The translations under genes and the position numbers were made by a program. Source: Clostridiales bacterium UBA3705 (lineage in GTDB: Bacteria; Bacillota_A; Clostridia; Oscillospirales; Oscillospiraceae). From it: a stretch of DNA of 6,639 nucleotides. Under the pieces are notes generated by a model that saw nothing but the letters and a program-made list of their open reading frames with translations, was not told where the DNA came from and did not search any database. The DNA lies in assembly GCA_002372735.1 (NCBI GenBank), contig DFIE01000067.1, positions 1 through 6,639 of the forward strand. Direction: 5' to 3'. Each line of letters opens with the position of its first letter. The stretch's first letter is position 1. Below, piece by piece: positions 1 through 6,569 of this stretch.

Positions 1-299
1 AACAGCTCGTTCTCAAACTCCGCGGTGTAGGTGCCCACGCCGGGGGTGCCCACATCGGGCTCGACGGTGACGGCGTAGGTGGTCTGGACGGTCTCCTCGA
101 CCACGTGGGTCTCGTCATTGGCGCAGATCACCTTGGCGGTGACGGTGGCGTTGTCCTCGCTCCAGGTGTAGGTGGGCTGGCCGTAAGCGTGACCCAGGGC
201 GGGGATGGCCACCACAAGGCTCTCGCCGGTGAGCAGGCCCGCGTAGCTGACGGAGCCGTCCTGCTCGCAGGTGGCGGGCACGGTGGTGCCGGGCCACAG
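1..299 (-). other. Start of a C-terminal Clostridial-type surface repeat, cut by the window edge (residues 2010-2108+)
   Basis: The segment has VPATCEQDGSVSYAGLL (Cys2020), then IPALGHAYGQPTYTWSEDNA (Gly2045-His2046) and TVTAKVICANDETHVVEETV (Cys2068), then VGTYTAEFENEL at the edge. The order TC...G...Y......ipa.GH.yg.PtYtWs.dn.tvtA..vC.nd.th..eEtv is a module often found in tandem near the C-termini of large Clostridial surface proteins. The second unit has begun (GTYTAEFEN) but lacks the expected cysteine, having EPD where TC would sit. More copies and an anchor are likely beyond position 1. Confidence 0.65.
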
Positions 300-3200
300 C
301 CAGATCTCATTGCCCACGGAGACGGGCAGGCCGTTGCCCTCCTGGCCGGTGATGTAGTAGACCACATAGTCCTTGTCGCCGGCGTCGGAGATAAAGTCCA
401 GATCCGCAGTCTGGGGCTGGCCGTCGCCGCGGTTGAAGATAATCCTGTTGTAGGCTGCCGCATCCAGGGGGATGGCGTAGTAGGGATGGGTCACGGGGTT
501 GTTCTCCGCGTTGCTCACCGCCTGTCCGGCAGGCGTCAGGGCCTCGCCGGGCCAGTTGGCGTTGCTGCTCTGCGCGCCCCAGTAATAGGCGTTCAGGGCG
601 GCGGAGTCGGTCTCATCCACGGCGTAGACGGTGATGGTCCGGGAGCCCAGGGGGATCTCCACGGTGTTGTCGGAGAGATTCAGCGCGTCGTTGCGCTCCG
701 TCACGTCCACATGGACCACGGTGTTCAGATTGTTGCCGGCATAGGTGAAGTTCAGCACCGCCAGGGTGTCACCGGCGGCAATGGGCTCCAGGGCGGCATA
801 GTCAAAGACGATGGTGCCGGTGCCGTCGTTCAGCGCCTTGTAGGCCAGGTCGCTGTCCGCGCCGGTAAAGGTCAGCACGTCGGCGTCGTAGGTGACGGTG
901 ATCAGGCCGTTGGTGGTGGCCGCATCGTCAGACAGAGTGATGGTGGCAGTGCCGTTCTGGGCCTGGCCGCTGGGGGCCTGGACCAGGTCGCCGGTGGCCT
1001 TGATGGCGTTGGTGCCGCCCACAGGCTGATTGGCGGGCTGGGCGGAGATGGTGCCCAGCTGCTCGGCCTTGACGCCCTGGGCAGAGGCCGCCTGGCGCAG
1101 AAGCTCGCCGCCCACGCCCTCGGCGGGCAGGATCATGGTGTGGACGTCATAGTTGTCGTCATACAGGGTGGTGAGGCTGGTGGCATTGGGGAAGCCACCC
1201 ACCAGGACCGCGCTGGGGCTGTCGGCCAGCAGGTCCACATAGTAGATTCGCCGGTTGTTGGAGTTGGCAATCAGCAGGCCGTAGAGGTCCTCGGTCTCCA
1301 GCACGGACATGGACATGTAGTTGGCCCCGTAGGTACCGGCGGTGGTGCTCAGGCCGGAGATGGTCTGCGCGGAGGAGGTGGACAGGGTCAGGGTCAGGCT
1401 CTCCTCGCCGGTCTCCTCGTCGGTGGTGATGGGCTCGTCGGCGTCCACGGCGATGGAGGCGGACAGAAGCTGGCCGCTGCTGTTGAGCATGTAGTAGTAG
1501 TGCGCGCCGGTCTCTTCATCGGTGCCGGCATAGGCAATGGCGGAGTAGCCGGAGAAGTTCCAGCCGGTGATGCTGTAATCCGGAGTGAAGAGCAGCAGAT
1601 AGGACTGGGCCAGGAAGATGGAGATGTACTCCTCGGTAATGGTCCGGCCGTCCACCGTGGCGCTGATATCGGGGATATGAGCACCGTCGCGGGAGTTGTA
1701 GGTGGTGGTGTTGAAGCTGCCCAGGATGTAGCTGTCATAGCCGTCGTCGTAGATGTCGGTCTCGATGATGTTGCCGTCGGTCTGGAAGCCGATGATGATA
1801 TCCTCGCTTCTGCCGCCGCCGTAGTGGGTACCGGCTGCGGCCCCCAGGGTGGTCAGGCTCAGGTCATTGAGATCGATCTGCACGAAGCGGGCGCCGTCGC
1901 CGTCCACGATCTGGGCGTTGATGGTGGCGTCCAGGGCAGTGCGGCCCACCACGGTGATGGCCGCGGAGCCGGAGGCAGTGGGATCCTGGTTGGAGGTGGC
2001 GGTGATGGTGGCGGTGCCGGCGCCAACGGCGGTGACCAGGCCGTTCTGATCCACGGTGGCCACATTCTCGTCGGAGGAGGACCAGGTGACGGTCTTGTCC
2101 GCGGCGGTAATGGGCAGGATCTCATAGAGCAGCTGCTGGGTGTTGCCGGTGAACAGCTCCGCGCTGGCGGGGGTCACGTTCACAGATTCAATCTTGTTGG
2201 GGTTGTAGACCTCGGTGTAGGTCTGCTTCTCATAGAGGTAAAGGGTGCTGGCAGTGGTGGTCAGGGAGAAGGTGTTGTTGTAGTAGCGCATGTAGGTGGC
2301 GCGATCTGTAAACCGGAGCTGGTTGCTGGAATACTGCCAGGTGTTGTAGCTATTGGTGGTGCTGATCTGCAGGGTGGTGCCGGTTCTGGAATTGCGGCGC
2401 AGGTTGTAGCTGCCGTTCATCAGCCGGATGCCGGCACTGGCCGTCCAGACGGAGGTGGCGTCCACGTCCTCGCCCTTGATGTAGCTGGCGTTGAAGCTGC
2501 TGTCCGCAGCCCGGACGGTGACGGCATCTCTGGCAACGGTGGTGCCGCTGTGGCCCAGGGCATAGCCGGTGCCGGCGGCGTTGGTGTTGACAATCAGATA
2601 GTCCTTGCCGGCGGCCAGGGTGTCGGTGAGCACGTAGGCGGCGCGCTCGATCTCGATCTCGCCGTCGCCCACCACCACGATCATGGCGGTCTCGTTGCCG
2701 GCATAGTCGGCGGCAAAGATGGTGACGCCGTTGCCGATGTCGACACCGTCAAAGGTGAAGGTGTAGCTCACAGGCTGGTTGGGGGCGCTCTGCTCGGGCA
2801 CCACGGAGGCATAGGTGGTGGTGCCGCTGACGTTCATAACCCGCAGATTGGCGATGTACTGGTTGTCCTGCGCCACAACGGTGAGGGAGCCATCGTCATT
2901 CTTCTTGGTGTTTTCGGTGTCAATGGCGGGAGCGGTGTTGTCCAGGGTAAAGGTATAGCCGATGTAGGCGCCCTGGCCGATCTTGCCGGAGGCCAGCAGA
3001 TCCCGCACCTGGTTCTGGGTCAGGGTGTAGCCGGCGTCATTGGTGCCGTTGAGCTGGAAGGCGTAGTACTCCGGCAGGGCGTACAGGCCGGCGGTGAACT
3101 TGTCACCCTCCTGCAGGGCGGAGAAGCTGCCCAGGTTCTGGTTGATGGTGGCGGTGCTGGTAGAGGTGTTCTGCCAGGCGGGGGTGGTAGCCTGGGTGTT

Positions 3201-6200
3201 GAAGAAGGCGGCGTTCACATTGCTGGAGATGCTGGACAGGTACAGCACGCTGCCGTCCTCCTTGGTCACCGCGGAGAAGACGGCCCCCGCGGGCCGGACC
3301 AGATTGTACCGGGCGGAGTAGATGGTGCTGCTGCTGTTCAGGGCCAGACGGTCGGCGGGGAAGCTGTCCTCCTTGACATAGGGGTTGCCTACAAACCAGC
3401 TGTCTGCGGCGGCGCCGTTGTAGCGGACGTACAGGCCGTTGGTGTTGGCGGCGTTGAAGTAGGAGCTCTGGCTGGTGCCGTAGTAGTTTTCGGCATAGGT
3501 GACGGCGTCAAACATGGACGGGTCGGTCCAGGAGCCGTAGAAGGCCAGAATGGGGATGGTGTGGGTGCTGTCGCCCTGGGCGGAGACCTTGGTGAAGCCC
3601 TCCACATAGGCGCCCTTGCGGCCCTGGGCCTCCAGCGCAGCCATCTGGGCATCGGACAGGGCGATGCTGACGGTGACCCGGGCAGTGGCGCCGGCGGGCA
3701 GCACGTTGCCCTCGGCGGGCGCGGTAATGGTTTCCAGATAGGCCAGCAGCAGGTGGGCGTCGTAGGTGGAGACCGCGCCGTCGGCATCCAGATCGGCGGC
3801 ATCGGCATCATAGCCGGCGCCGGCGGGATACACGTCTGCCAGCTTGTCCAGGATGGCCTGGGCGTCCTGGGCGTCGGTCACGCCGTCCAGGTTCACGTCG
3901 TGGCTCACCTCGTCCTCCAGCAGGGTCCAGGTGTAAGACACAGTGGCATCCAGGTTGGCAGTGGCGTGGCTCAGGTTGGCGCCGTTGTTCTCCACGTCCT
4001 GGGTGAAGAGGTCGGTATCCAGGCTGTATTCCAGCGTGGTATCGCCAAAGTTGGTGATGGTAAAGCTGTAGCCGTATTTGCCGGTCTTGAAGGGATCGTC
4101 CCCCAGCTCGGCCTTTACCTTGCCGTCAGCATAGCTGCTGGTGGCGTTGGCGTCCATCAAAATATAGGACTTGGCGTTCACCGCAGCGGCCACATTGGCC
4201 AGGCCGGAGCCCTGCTTGAGCAGAGAGTAGTAGTTGTCAGAGCTCTCCTCAATCACCGGCACGGCGGTAGACATCAGCAGGCTCTGGGCAAAGGTCCGCA
4301 GGGGCAGACCGGTGCGGTTGTAGAGATCGTTGTCAGCGTAGTACTGGCCGATCACCGCGGCGAGGCCGGTGATCTGCGGCGCGGCCATGGAGGTGCCGGA
4401 CATATACTCGTAGGCGTCGTGGCCGCCGGCATAGCCGCCTGCAGCTGCCTTGTGATAGCCGTTGAGAGAGTACACCGTGCCGCCGGGGGCAGTGATCTCG
4501 GGCTTCAGCATCAGCGAGCCGGGCACGCCCCAGGAGGAGAAGGAGCTCATCTCATAGTATTTCATGGGGGTCTTGTTGTCCGTGCCGCCGATTTCCACAG
4601 TGCCGGTGTAGTAAGTCAGGCTGCCGGAGGTGTTCTGCTGGGCAATGGCCTTGATCTTCAGGCCGTCGGCCTGCTTGATGGAGACCACGGGGTTGGTATA
4701 GGTGTAGCCGTCCAGGGCCATGGAGATGGTGCCGGCCTGGTTGTTCACAACAATCAGGGCCACGGCGCCGGCTGCCATGGCGGCGTTGGCCTTCTCGTAG
4801 AAGGAGGTCTCGCCGCGGTTGCACAGGGCAATCTTGCCGTTTACGTCCACGGCGGCAAAGTTGGCCGCGGTGCCTACGGCGTCCACATAGACAAAGTCAT
4901 AGGTGCCCTTGACGGTGGTCATGGGGCTGTTGTTGGCGTCGCCGCCGCCCTCCAGATAGCGGAGCTCCAGCTCGTTGTTGAACAGGAGGAAGGGGGCGTT
5001 GGCGCCGGTGTCGTCAATGGAGGCGACGGTGATGGAGTTGGCGAAGGAGCCGGGGCTGCCGCCGGTGTCCAGGTTGATGTCGTCCACATACAGCTGCTTC
5101 TGGGAGTCCCAGGAGTCGTTGTTGCCCATGGAGATGGAGACCACAATGCCCTTGCCCACCAGATTCTGGAAAATGGTCCGGTAGGAGGCGGTGGTAATGG
5201 AGGTGACGCCGGGGGCGCTGGAGCCCAGAGACAGGTTCACAGAGTCCGCACCCAGCACCATGGCGTCCTCAATGGCGACCATGTAGTCAGAGTCGTAGGC
5301 GCCGCCGCCGGAGCCGAAGACCTTCATGACGAAGACCTGGGCATCGGGGGCCTGGCCCACCACGCCCACGGTCTGAGCGGCGTCCACAAAGGAGCTGCCG
5401 CTGGGCAGGTAGCGGTTGGCCGCCGCAATGCCCGCCACGTGGGAGCCGTGCTCCTCCTGGGTGTCATTGGTGTGGTTGACGGTGGTGTTGTTGTCCACGT
5501 AGTTGTAGGCGTAGGGGATCTTGGCGTTGAGATAGACGCCTCTGCCGTTCAGACCGCTGGAGGGGATGTCGTCTGCGGTCATCAGGACGATCTGGTCGTC
5601 CGCGGGCCGGTTGGCATTCACCTCGTCAATGGCGTGCTGGAAGGCAGCAGGGTCATAGGACTGGTGGTCGGTGTCCAGGCCGGTGTCGATGATGGCCAGC
5701 TTCCGGCCGGCGCCGGTGTAGGTGTGGTCGTTGGCCACCATGTCGGCGGCATCCACCATCTGGGGCAGATCCGCGTCGCCGGGCAGAGAGACCATGGGCT
5801 CATAGCGGGCCTCCAGCTGCACGTCGGCAACCCCGTCCAGGGCCTTGATGGCCTCGATCTTGCCGTAGGGCACGTTGGCGGAGAGCATGTTGCCCGCCAG
5901 GGTGATGTTCCACTTCACGTCCAGCGCTTCGCCGCCCAGAATCTCCTTGGAGATCCGCTGGGCCAGGGCATCCTGCTTGGCCTTCAGACCGCTGCGGTAG
6001 GCCGCGGCGCTCTCGTTTTCGGCGATGCCCTCAATGGCGAAGCCCTGGTCCAGGGTGGAGGGCTCCTGCAGCACAATGGAGACACGGACCAGATCGTTCA
6101 GGCCGTATTCCTCCTCCGCTGCTTCTTCCGCCGGCTCCTCCTCGACTGTGCCCAGCCGGGGAATATTCAGCGTGCCGGGGTCAATTTCTGTGAATTCCAG

Positions 6201-6326
6201 GCCGTTGCGGTCAGCCGGGGCCTCGGCGGCGGGCGCCTTCTCTGCCGATGCCAGAGGCACCGCAAAGGTGGAGAGCAAAGCCGCAACCAGCAGCACAGAA
6301 ATCAGACGTTTCCATGTTTGCTTCAT
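1..6326 (-). CDS. Secreted multidomain subtilisin-family (S8) serine peptidase, lactocepin/C5a-peptidase-like, dockerin-containing; 3' end beyond the window
   Basis: This is an extracellular endopeptidase that would be exported by Sec and activated by propeptide removal. 2,108 codons are read without a stop and the frame is still open at position 1. The ATG at 6326 follows AAGGAG with 8 bases between, and an in-frame TGA at 6344-6342 rules out a longer start. The start MKQTWKRLISVLLVAALLST is a signal peptide, probably cleaved after ASA (residue 28). An I9-like propeptide lies at about 76-178. The S8 domain (about 185-715) has IIDTGLD with Asp214, HGSHVAG with His293, SMGNND with oxyanion Asn402 and SGTSMAAP with Ser646, so the enzyme should be active. 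A PA domain sits between Asn402 and Ser646. Fn3-like, Ig-like, dockerin, Big_2, cohesin-like and CBM-like modules follow. Only three cysteines are visible (502, 2020, 2068). It appears monocistronic, with its own promoter. Natural substrate is unknown. Family call is very sure; accessory modules vary and are listed separately. Confidence 0.95.
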   Translation of the reverse strand, partial: MKQTWKRLISVLLVAALLSTFAVPLASAEKAPAAEAPADRNGLEFTEIDPGTLNIPRLGTVEEEPAEEAAEEEYGLNDLVRVSIVLQEPSTLDQGFAIEGIAENESAAAYRSGLKAKQDALAQRISKEILGGEALDVKWNITLAGNMLSANVPYGKIEAIKALDGVADVQLEARYEPMVSLPGDADLPQMVDAADMVANDHTYTGAGRKLAIIDTGLDTDHQSYDPAAFQHAIDEVNANRPADDQIVLMTADDIPSSGLNGRGVYLNAKIPYAYNYVDNNTTVNHTNDTQEEHGSHVAGIAAANRYLPSGSSFVDAAQTVGVVGQAPDAQVFVMKVFGSGGGAYDSDYMVAIEDAMVLGADSVNLSLGSSAPGVTSITTASYRTIFQNLVGKGIVVSISMGNNDSWDSQKQLYVDDINLDTGGSPGSFANSITVASIDDTGANAPFLLFNNELELRYLEGGGDANNSPMTTVKGTYDFVYVDAVGTAANFAAVDVNGKIALCNRGETSFYEKANAAMAAGAVALIVVNNQAGTISMALDGYTYTNPVVSIKQADGLKIKAIAQQNTSGSLTYYTGTVEIGGTDNKTPMKYYEMSSFSSWGVPGSLMLKPEITAPGGTVYSLNGYHKAAAGGYAGGHDAYEYMSGTSMAAPQITGLAAVIGQYYADNDLYNRTGLPLRTFAQSLLMSTAVPVIEESSDNYYSLLKQGSGLANVAAAVNAKSYILMDANATSSYADGKVKAELGDDPFKTGKYGYSFTITNFGDTTLEYSLDTDLFTQDVENNGANLSHATANLDATVSYTWTLLEDEVSHDVNLDGVTDAQDAQAILDKLADVYPAGAGYDADAADLDADGAVSTYDAHLLLAYLETITAPAEGNVLPAGATARVTVSIALSDAQMAALEAQGRKGAYVEGFTKVSAQGDSTHTIPILAFYGSWTDPSMFDAVTYAENYYGTSQSSYFNAANTNGLYVRYNGAAADSWFVGNPYVKEDSFPADRLALNSSSTIYSARYNLVRPAGAVFSAVTKEDGSVLYLSSISSNVNAAFFNTQATTPAWQNTSTSTATINQNLGSFSALQEGDKFTAGLYALPEYYAFQLNGTNDAGYTLTQNQVRDLLASGKIGQGAYIGYTFTLDNTAPAIDTENTKKNDDGSLTVVAQDNQYIANLRVMNVSGTTTYASVVPEQSAPNQPVSYTFTFDGVDIGNGVTIFAADYAGNETAMIVVVGDGEIEIERAAYVLTDTLAAGKDYLIVNTNAAGTGYALGHSGTTVARDAVTVRAADSSFNASYIKGEDVDATSVWTASAGIRLMNGSYNLRRNSRTGTTLQISTTNSYNTWQYSSNQLRFTDRATYMRYYNNTFSLTTTASTLYLYEKQTYTEVYNPNKIESVNVTPASAELFTGNTQQLLYEILPITAADKTVTWSSSDENVATVDQNGLVTAVGAGTATITATSNQDPTASGSAAITVVGRTALDATINAQIVDGDGARFVQIDLNDLSLTTLGAAAGTHYGGGRSEDIIIGFQTDGNIIETDIYDDGYDSYILGSFNTTTYNSRDGAHIPDISATVDGRTITEEYISIFLAQSYLLLFTPDYSITGWNFSGYSAIAYAGTDEETGAHYYYMLNSSGQLLSASIAVDADEPITTDEETGEESLTLTLSTSSAQTISGLSTTAGTYGANYMSMSVLETEDLYGLLIANSNNRRIYYVDLLADSPSAVLVGGFPNATSLTTLYDDNYDVHTMILPAEGVGGELLRQAASAQGVKAEQLGTISAQPANQPVGGTNAIKATGDLVQAPSGQAQNGTATITLSDDAATTNGLITVTYDADVLTFTGADSDLAYKALNDGTGTIVFDYAALEPIAAGDTLAVLNFTYAGNNLNTVVHVDVTERNDALNLSDNTVEIPLGSRTITVYAVDETDSAALNAYYWGAQSSNANWPGEALTPAGQAVSNAENNPVTHPYYAIPLDAAAYNRIIFNRGDGQPQTADLDFISDAGDKDYVVYYITGQEGNGLPVSVGNEIWLWPGTTVPATCEQDGSVSYAGLLTGESLVVAIPALGHAYGQPTYTWSEDNATVTAKVICANDETHVVEETVQTTYAVTVEPDVGTPGVGTYTAEFENEL
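342..638 (-). other. Putative starch-binding module, CBM26-like (about residues 1897-1995)
   Basis: The segment begins ITVYAVDETD, has an aromatic core NAYYWG (Trp1916), then NANWPGEALTPAG (Trp1925), then HPYYAIPLDAA and YNRIIFNRGDGQPQTADLDF (Phe1964, Gln1972, Thr1973). The ordered features Y.W, WPG, y.ip....a..iIFN.g...QT.dl resemble starch-binding families 25 and 26, in which such Trp/Tyr residues stack on glucose rings and the QT site contacts the sugar. This is recognition by motif only. If right, the protease would be targeted to starch or another alpha-glucan. Confidence 0.6.
672..998 (-). other. Cohesin-like domain (about residues 1777-1885)
   Basis: The segment has QNGTATITLSDDAATTNGLI, then VTYDADVLTFTGADSDL, then GTGTIVFDYAALEPIAAGDT and LAVLNFTYAG. 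This matches the order of core cohesin strands: a hydrophobic G-rich strand with YDp.vL.f, a strand like G.i.f.y, then the turn with i..Gd.la.i.F. It is about 105 residues, shorter than a classical cohesin (about 140), so it may be a divergent or non-docking relative. The same jelly-roll topology is shared with family 2/3 carbohydrate-binding modules, which are the main alternative. Confidence 0.6.
1152..1934 (-). other. Beta-rich, propeller-like region of uncertain family (about residues 1465-1725)
   Basis: Several segments share a repeating strand pattern: FVQIDLNDLSLTTLG, DGYDSYILGSFNTTTYN, WNFSGYSAIAYAGTDEE, YYYMLNSSGQLLSASI, YMSMSVLETEDLYGLLIANS and RRIYYVDLLADSPSAVLVGG. The last resembles blades of the kind LYgi....n..lY.iDl.tg....lG. 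I infer a beta-propeller or a related all-beta fold. No catalytic motif is evident. Confidence 0.4.
1947..2195 (-). other. Big_2 (bacterial Ig-like, group 2) domain (about residues 1378-1460)
   Basis: The module reads KIESVNVTPASAELFTGNTQ, then ADKTVTWSSSDENVATVDQN, then GLVTAVGAGTATITATS and a closing SAAITVVG. The order vtW.SSd..vAtVd..GlVtA...GtatItA is the textbook Big_2 signature. Such domains act as spacers or adhesins in cell-surface proteins and place the catalytic part away from the wall. Confidence 0.92.
2223..2636 (-). other. Trefoil-like accessory module of unknown function (about residues 1231-1368)
   Basis: The module starts YVLTDTLAAGKDYLIVNTN, continues with GYALGH, a central SVWTASAGIRLMNGSYNLRR and a later NTWQYSSNQLRF, and ends with STLYLYEKQTY. 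The repeated pattern of short strands, aromatic residues and W-containing turns resembles a ricin-type or trefoil-like module seen in Clostridial surface proteins. I cannot name a family with certainty. An Ig-like domain starting at DNTAP (residue 1129) precedes it. Confidence 0.4.
3729..3905 (-). other. Type I dockerin domain inside the Fn3-like region (about residues 808-866)
   Basis: Two EF-hand-like calcium loops are visible. The first, DVNLDGVTDAQD, puts acidic or Asn ligands at 810, 812, 814, 818 and 821 and is followed by the helix AQAILDKLADV. The second, DLDADGAVSTYD, puts ligands at 845, 847, 849 and 856 and is followed by HLLLAYLETI. This duplicated loop-helix pattern is the hallmark of a dockerin, which binds a cohesin on a scaffold or on the cell surface. 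It sits between a preceding Fn3-like half (about 745-800, KYGYSFTITNFGDTTLEYSL) and a following one (VLPAGATARVTVSIAL, then YVEGF at 907-911), so it appears to be inserted in a loop of that domain rather than at the C-terminus. Confidence 0.88.
4182..5774 (-). other. Peptidase S8 catalytic domain with complete Asp-His-Ser triad (about residues 185-715)
   Basis: The four diagnostic subtilase motifs are present in order: AIIDTGLDTDH (Asp214, codon 5687-5685), EEHGSHVAGIAA (His293, codon 5450-5448), SISMGNND (oxyanion-hole Asn402, codon 5123-5121) and MSGTSMAAPQITG (Ser646, codon 4391-4389). The gap of 244 residues between Asn402 and Ser646 is far larger than in subtilisin because a PA domain is inserted there, which is the lactocepin/C5a-peptidase arrangement. 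The region closes with a conserved GSGLANVAAAV segment at about 706-716, typical of the last helix of this family. Confidence 0.95.
4602..4979 (-). other. PA (protease-associated) domain inserted in the S8 domain (about residues 450-575)
   Basis: The core reads DVNGKIALCNRGETSFYEKA (Gly497 at 4838), then an Ala-rich helix, then ALIVVNNQAG. The order of a strand with GKIAL, the NRG turn, an Ala/Gly-rich helix and a hydrophobic strand ending NN is the PA-domain signature. In lactocepins and C5a peptidases this insert helps control access of substrate to the active site. Cys502 here is the only cysteine in the first 2,000 residues, so it has no obvious disulfide partner. Confidence 0.85.
5793..6101 (-). 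other. I9-like inhibitor/chaperone propeptide (about residues 76-178)
   Basis: The segment begins LNDLVRVSIVLQEPST, contains an amphipathic helix region rich in Ala, Lys and Gln, and ends with a strand-helix-strand pattern (LSANVPYGKIEAIKALDGV, then DVQLEARYEPM). This is the usual layout of the subtilase propeptide, which folds the catalytic domain and is then cut off. The boundaries are approximate. Confidence 0.75.
6243..6326 (-). other. Sec signal peptide of the S8 protease (residues 1-28)
   Basis: A basic start (K2, K6, R7) is followed by a hydrophobic core at residues 8-23 and a small-residue site VPLASA before Glu29, which fits signal peptidase I cleavage after Ala28. There is no lipobox cysteine, so this is not a lipoprotein. 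After cleavage comes an acidic stretch rich in Glu and Ala (about residues 60-73), which looks like a flexible spacer before the propeptide. Confidence 0.9.
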
Positions 6327-6334
6327 ACTTGTAG

Positions 6335-6340
6335 CTCCTT
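6335..6340 (-). promoter_or_regulatory. Ribosome binding site of the S8 protease
   Basis: On the minus strand AAGGAG is followed by 8 bases and then ATG at 6326. This strong anti-16S match at good spacing fixes the start codon. Confidence 0.92.
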
Positions 6341-6370
6341 TTCAATAGTTTCCGCATAAGGGTATGGTAT

Positions 6371-6399
6371 ATTTAACCATTTTTATATGCAAAAATCAA
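6371..6399 (-). promoter_or_regulatory. Candidate sigma-A promoter with extended -10 for the S8 protease
   Basis: On the minus strand a TTGATT -35 (6399-6394, 4 of 6 to consensus) is followed after 17 bases by a TTAAAT -10 (6376-6371, 4 of 6). A TG dinucleotide one base upstream of the -10 makes an extended -10. Transcription would start near 6364, giving a leader of about 38 bases. A competing -10, TATAAA at 6387-6382, matches better by itself but has no clear -35 at the right distance. Confidence 0.5.
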
Positions 6400-6415
6400 T
6401 AGAAAAACGTTTAGA

Positions 6416-6432
6416 ATCTTAAGATATCTTAA
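6416..6432 (-). promoter_or_regulatory. Candidate regulator binding site: TTAAGAT direct repeat overlapping a perfect palindrome
   Basis: The minus strand carries TTAAGAT, ATC, TTAAGAT, so two identical heptamers are 10 bases apart, one helical turn. The same bases hold a 14-base perfect palindrome TTAAGATATCTTAA (6419-6432). It ends 16 bases upstream of the proposed -35, a fitting place for an activator. The region is AT-rich, so chance is possible. No regulator gene is in the window. Confidence 0.35.
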
Positions 6433-6541
6433 TCTTTGTGAGTTTTTGCTAAAATATCCACACAAATTCCACATATTTTTGAATAATATATGCACGATCA
6501 CGCATGAAGATACAATCCCCGGCACTCGCCCGGGTGCAGAA

Positions 6542-6569
6542 AAGGGCCGGCGCTTTTGCGCCGGCCCTT
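6542..6569 (-). terminator. Rho-independent terminator of the upstream minus-strand gene
   Basis: A perfect 12-base-pair stem (AAGGGCCGGCGC at 6542-6553 with GCGCCGGCCCTT at 6558-6569) encloses a 4-base loop. Read on the minus strand it is followed by TTTTCT, the expected U tract, counting the last two stem bases. Read on the plus strand the stem is followed by GGGGGG, so it should act on minus-strand transcripts only. It starts 17 bases after the TAA at 6587 and separates that gene from the protease. Confidence 0.92.

Noticed and set aside
1394..5830. Assorted shorter open frames on both strands within the protease (for example 1394-1738, 3389-3811, 4552-4824, 6025-6348)
   Set aside because: They are Pro/Ser/Thr/Arg-rich shadow translations in other frames of the protease and carry no domain motif of their own.
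105..6359. Giant plus-strand open reading frame (2,084 codons)
   Set aside because: Its translation is a low-complexity Gly/Val/Ala/His-rich string with no recognisable domain or ribosome binding site, and it is in exact antisense register with a protease whose catalytic motifs, signal peptide and RBS are all clear.
6485..6515. Second possible promoter on the minus strand (TTGTAT and TATATT)
   Set aside because: The spacing of about 19 bases is poor and the -35 match is weak, in a stretch where AT-rich matches are expected by chance.
6522..6537. Small GC-rich inverted repeat GCACTCGCCCGGGTGC next to the terminator
   Set aside because: Only four uninterrupted base pairs plus a wobble, with no following T run, so it does not qualify as a second terminator or a regulatory RNA.
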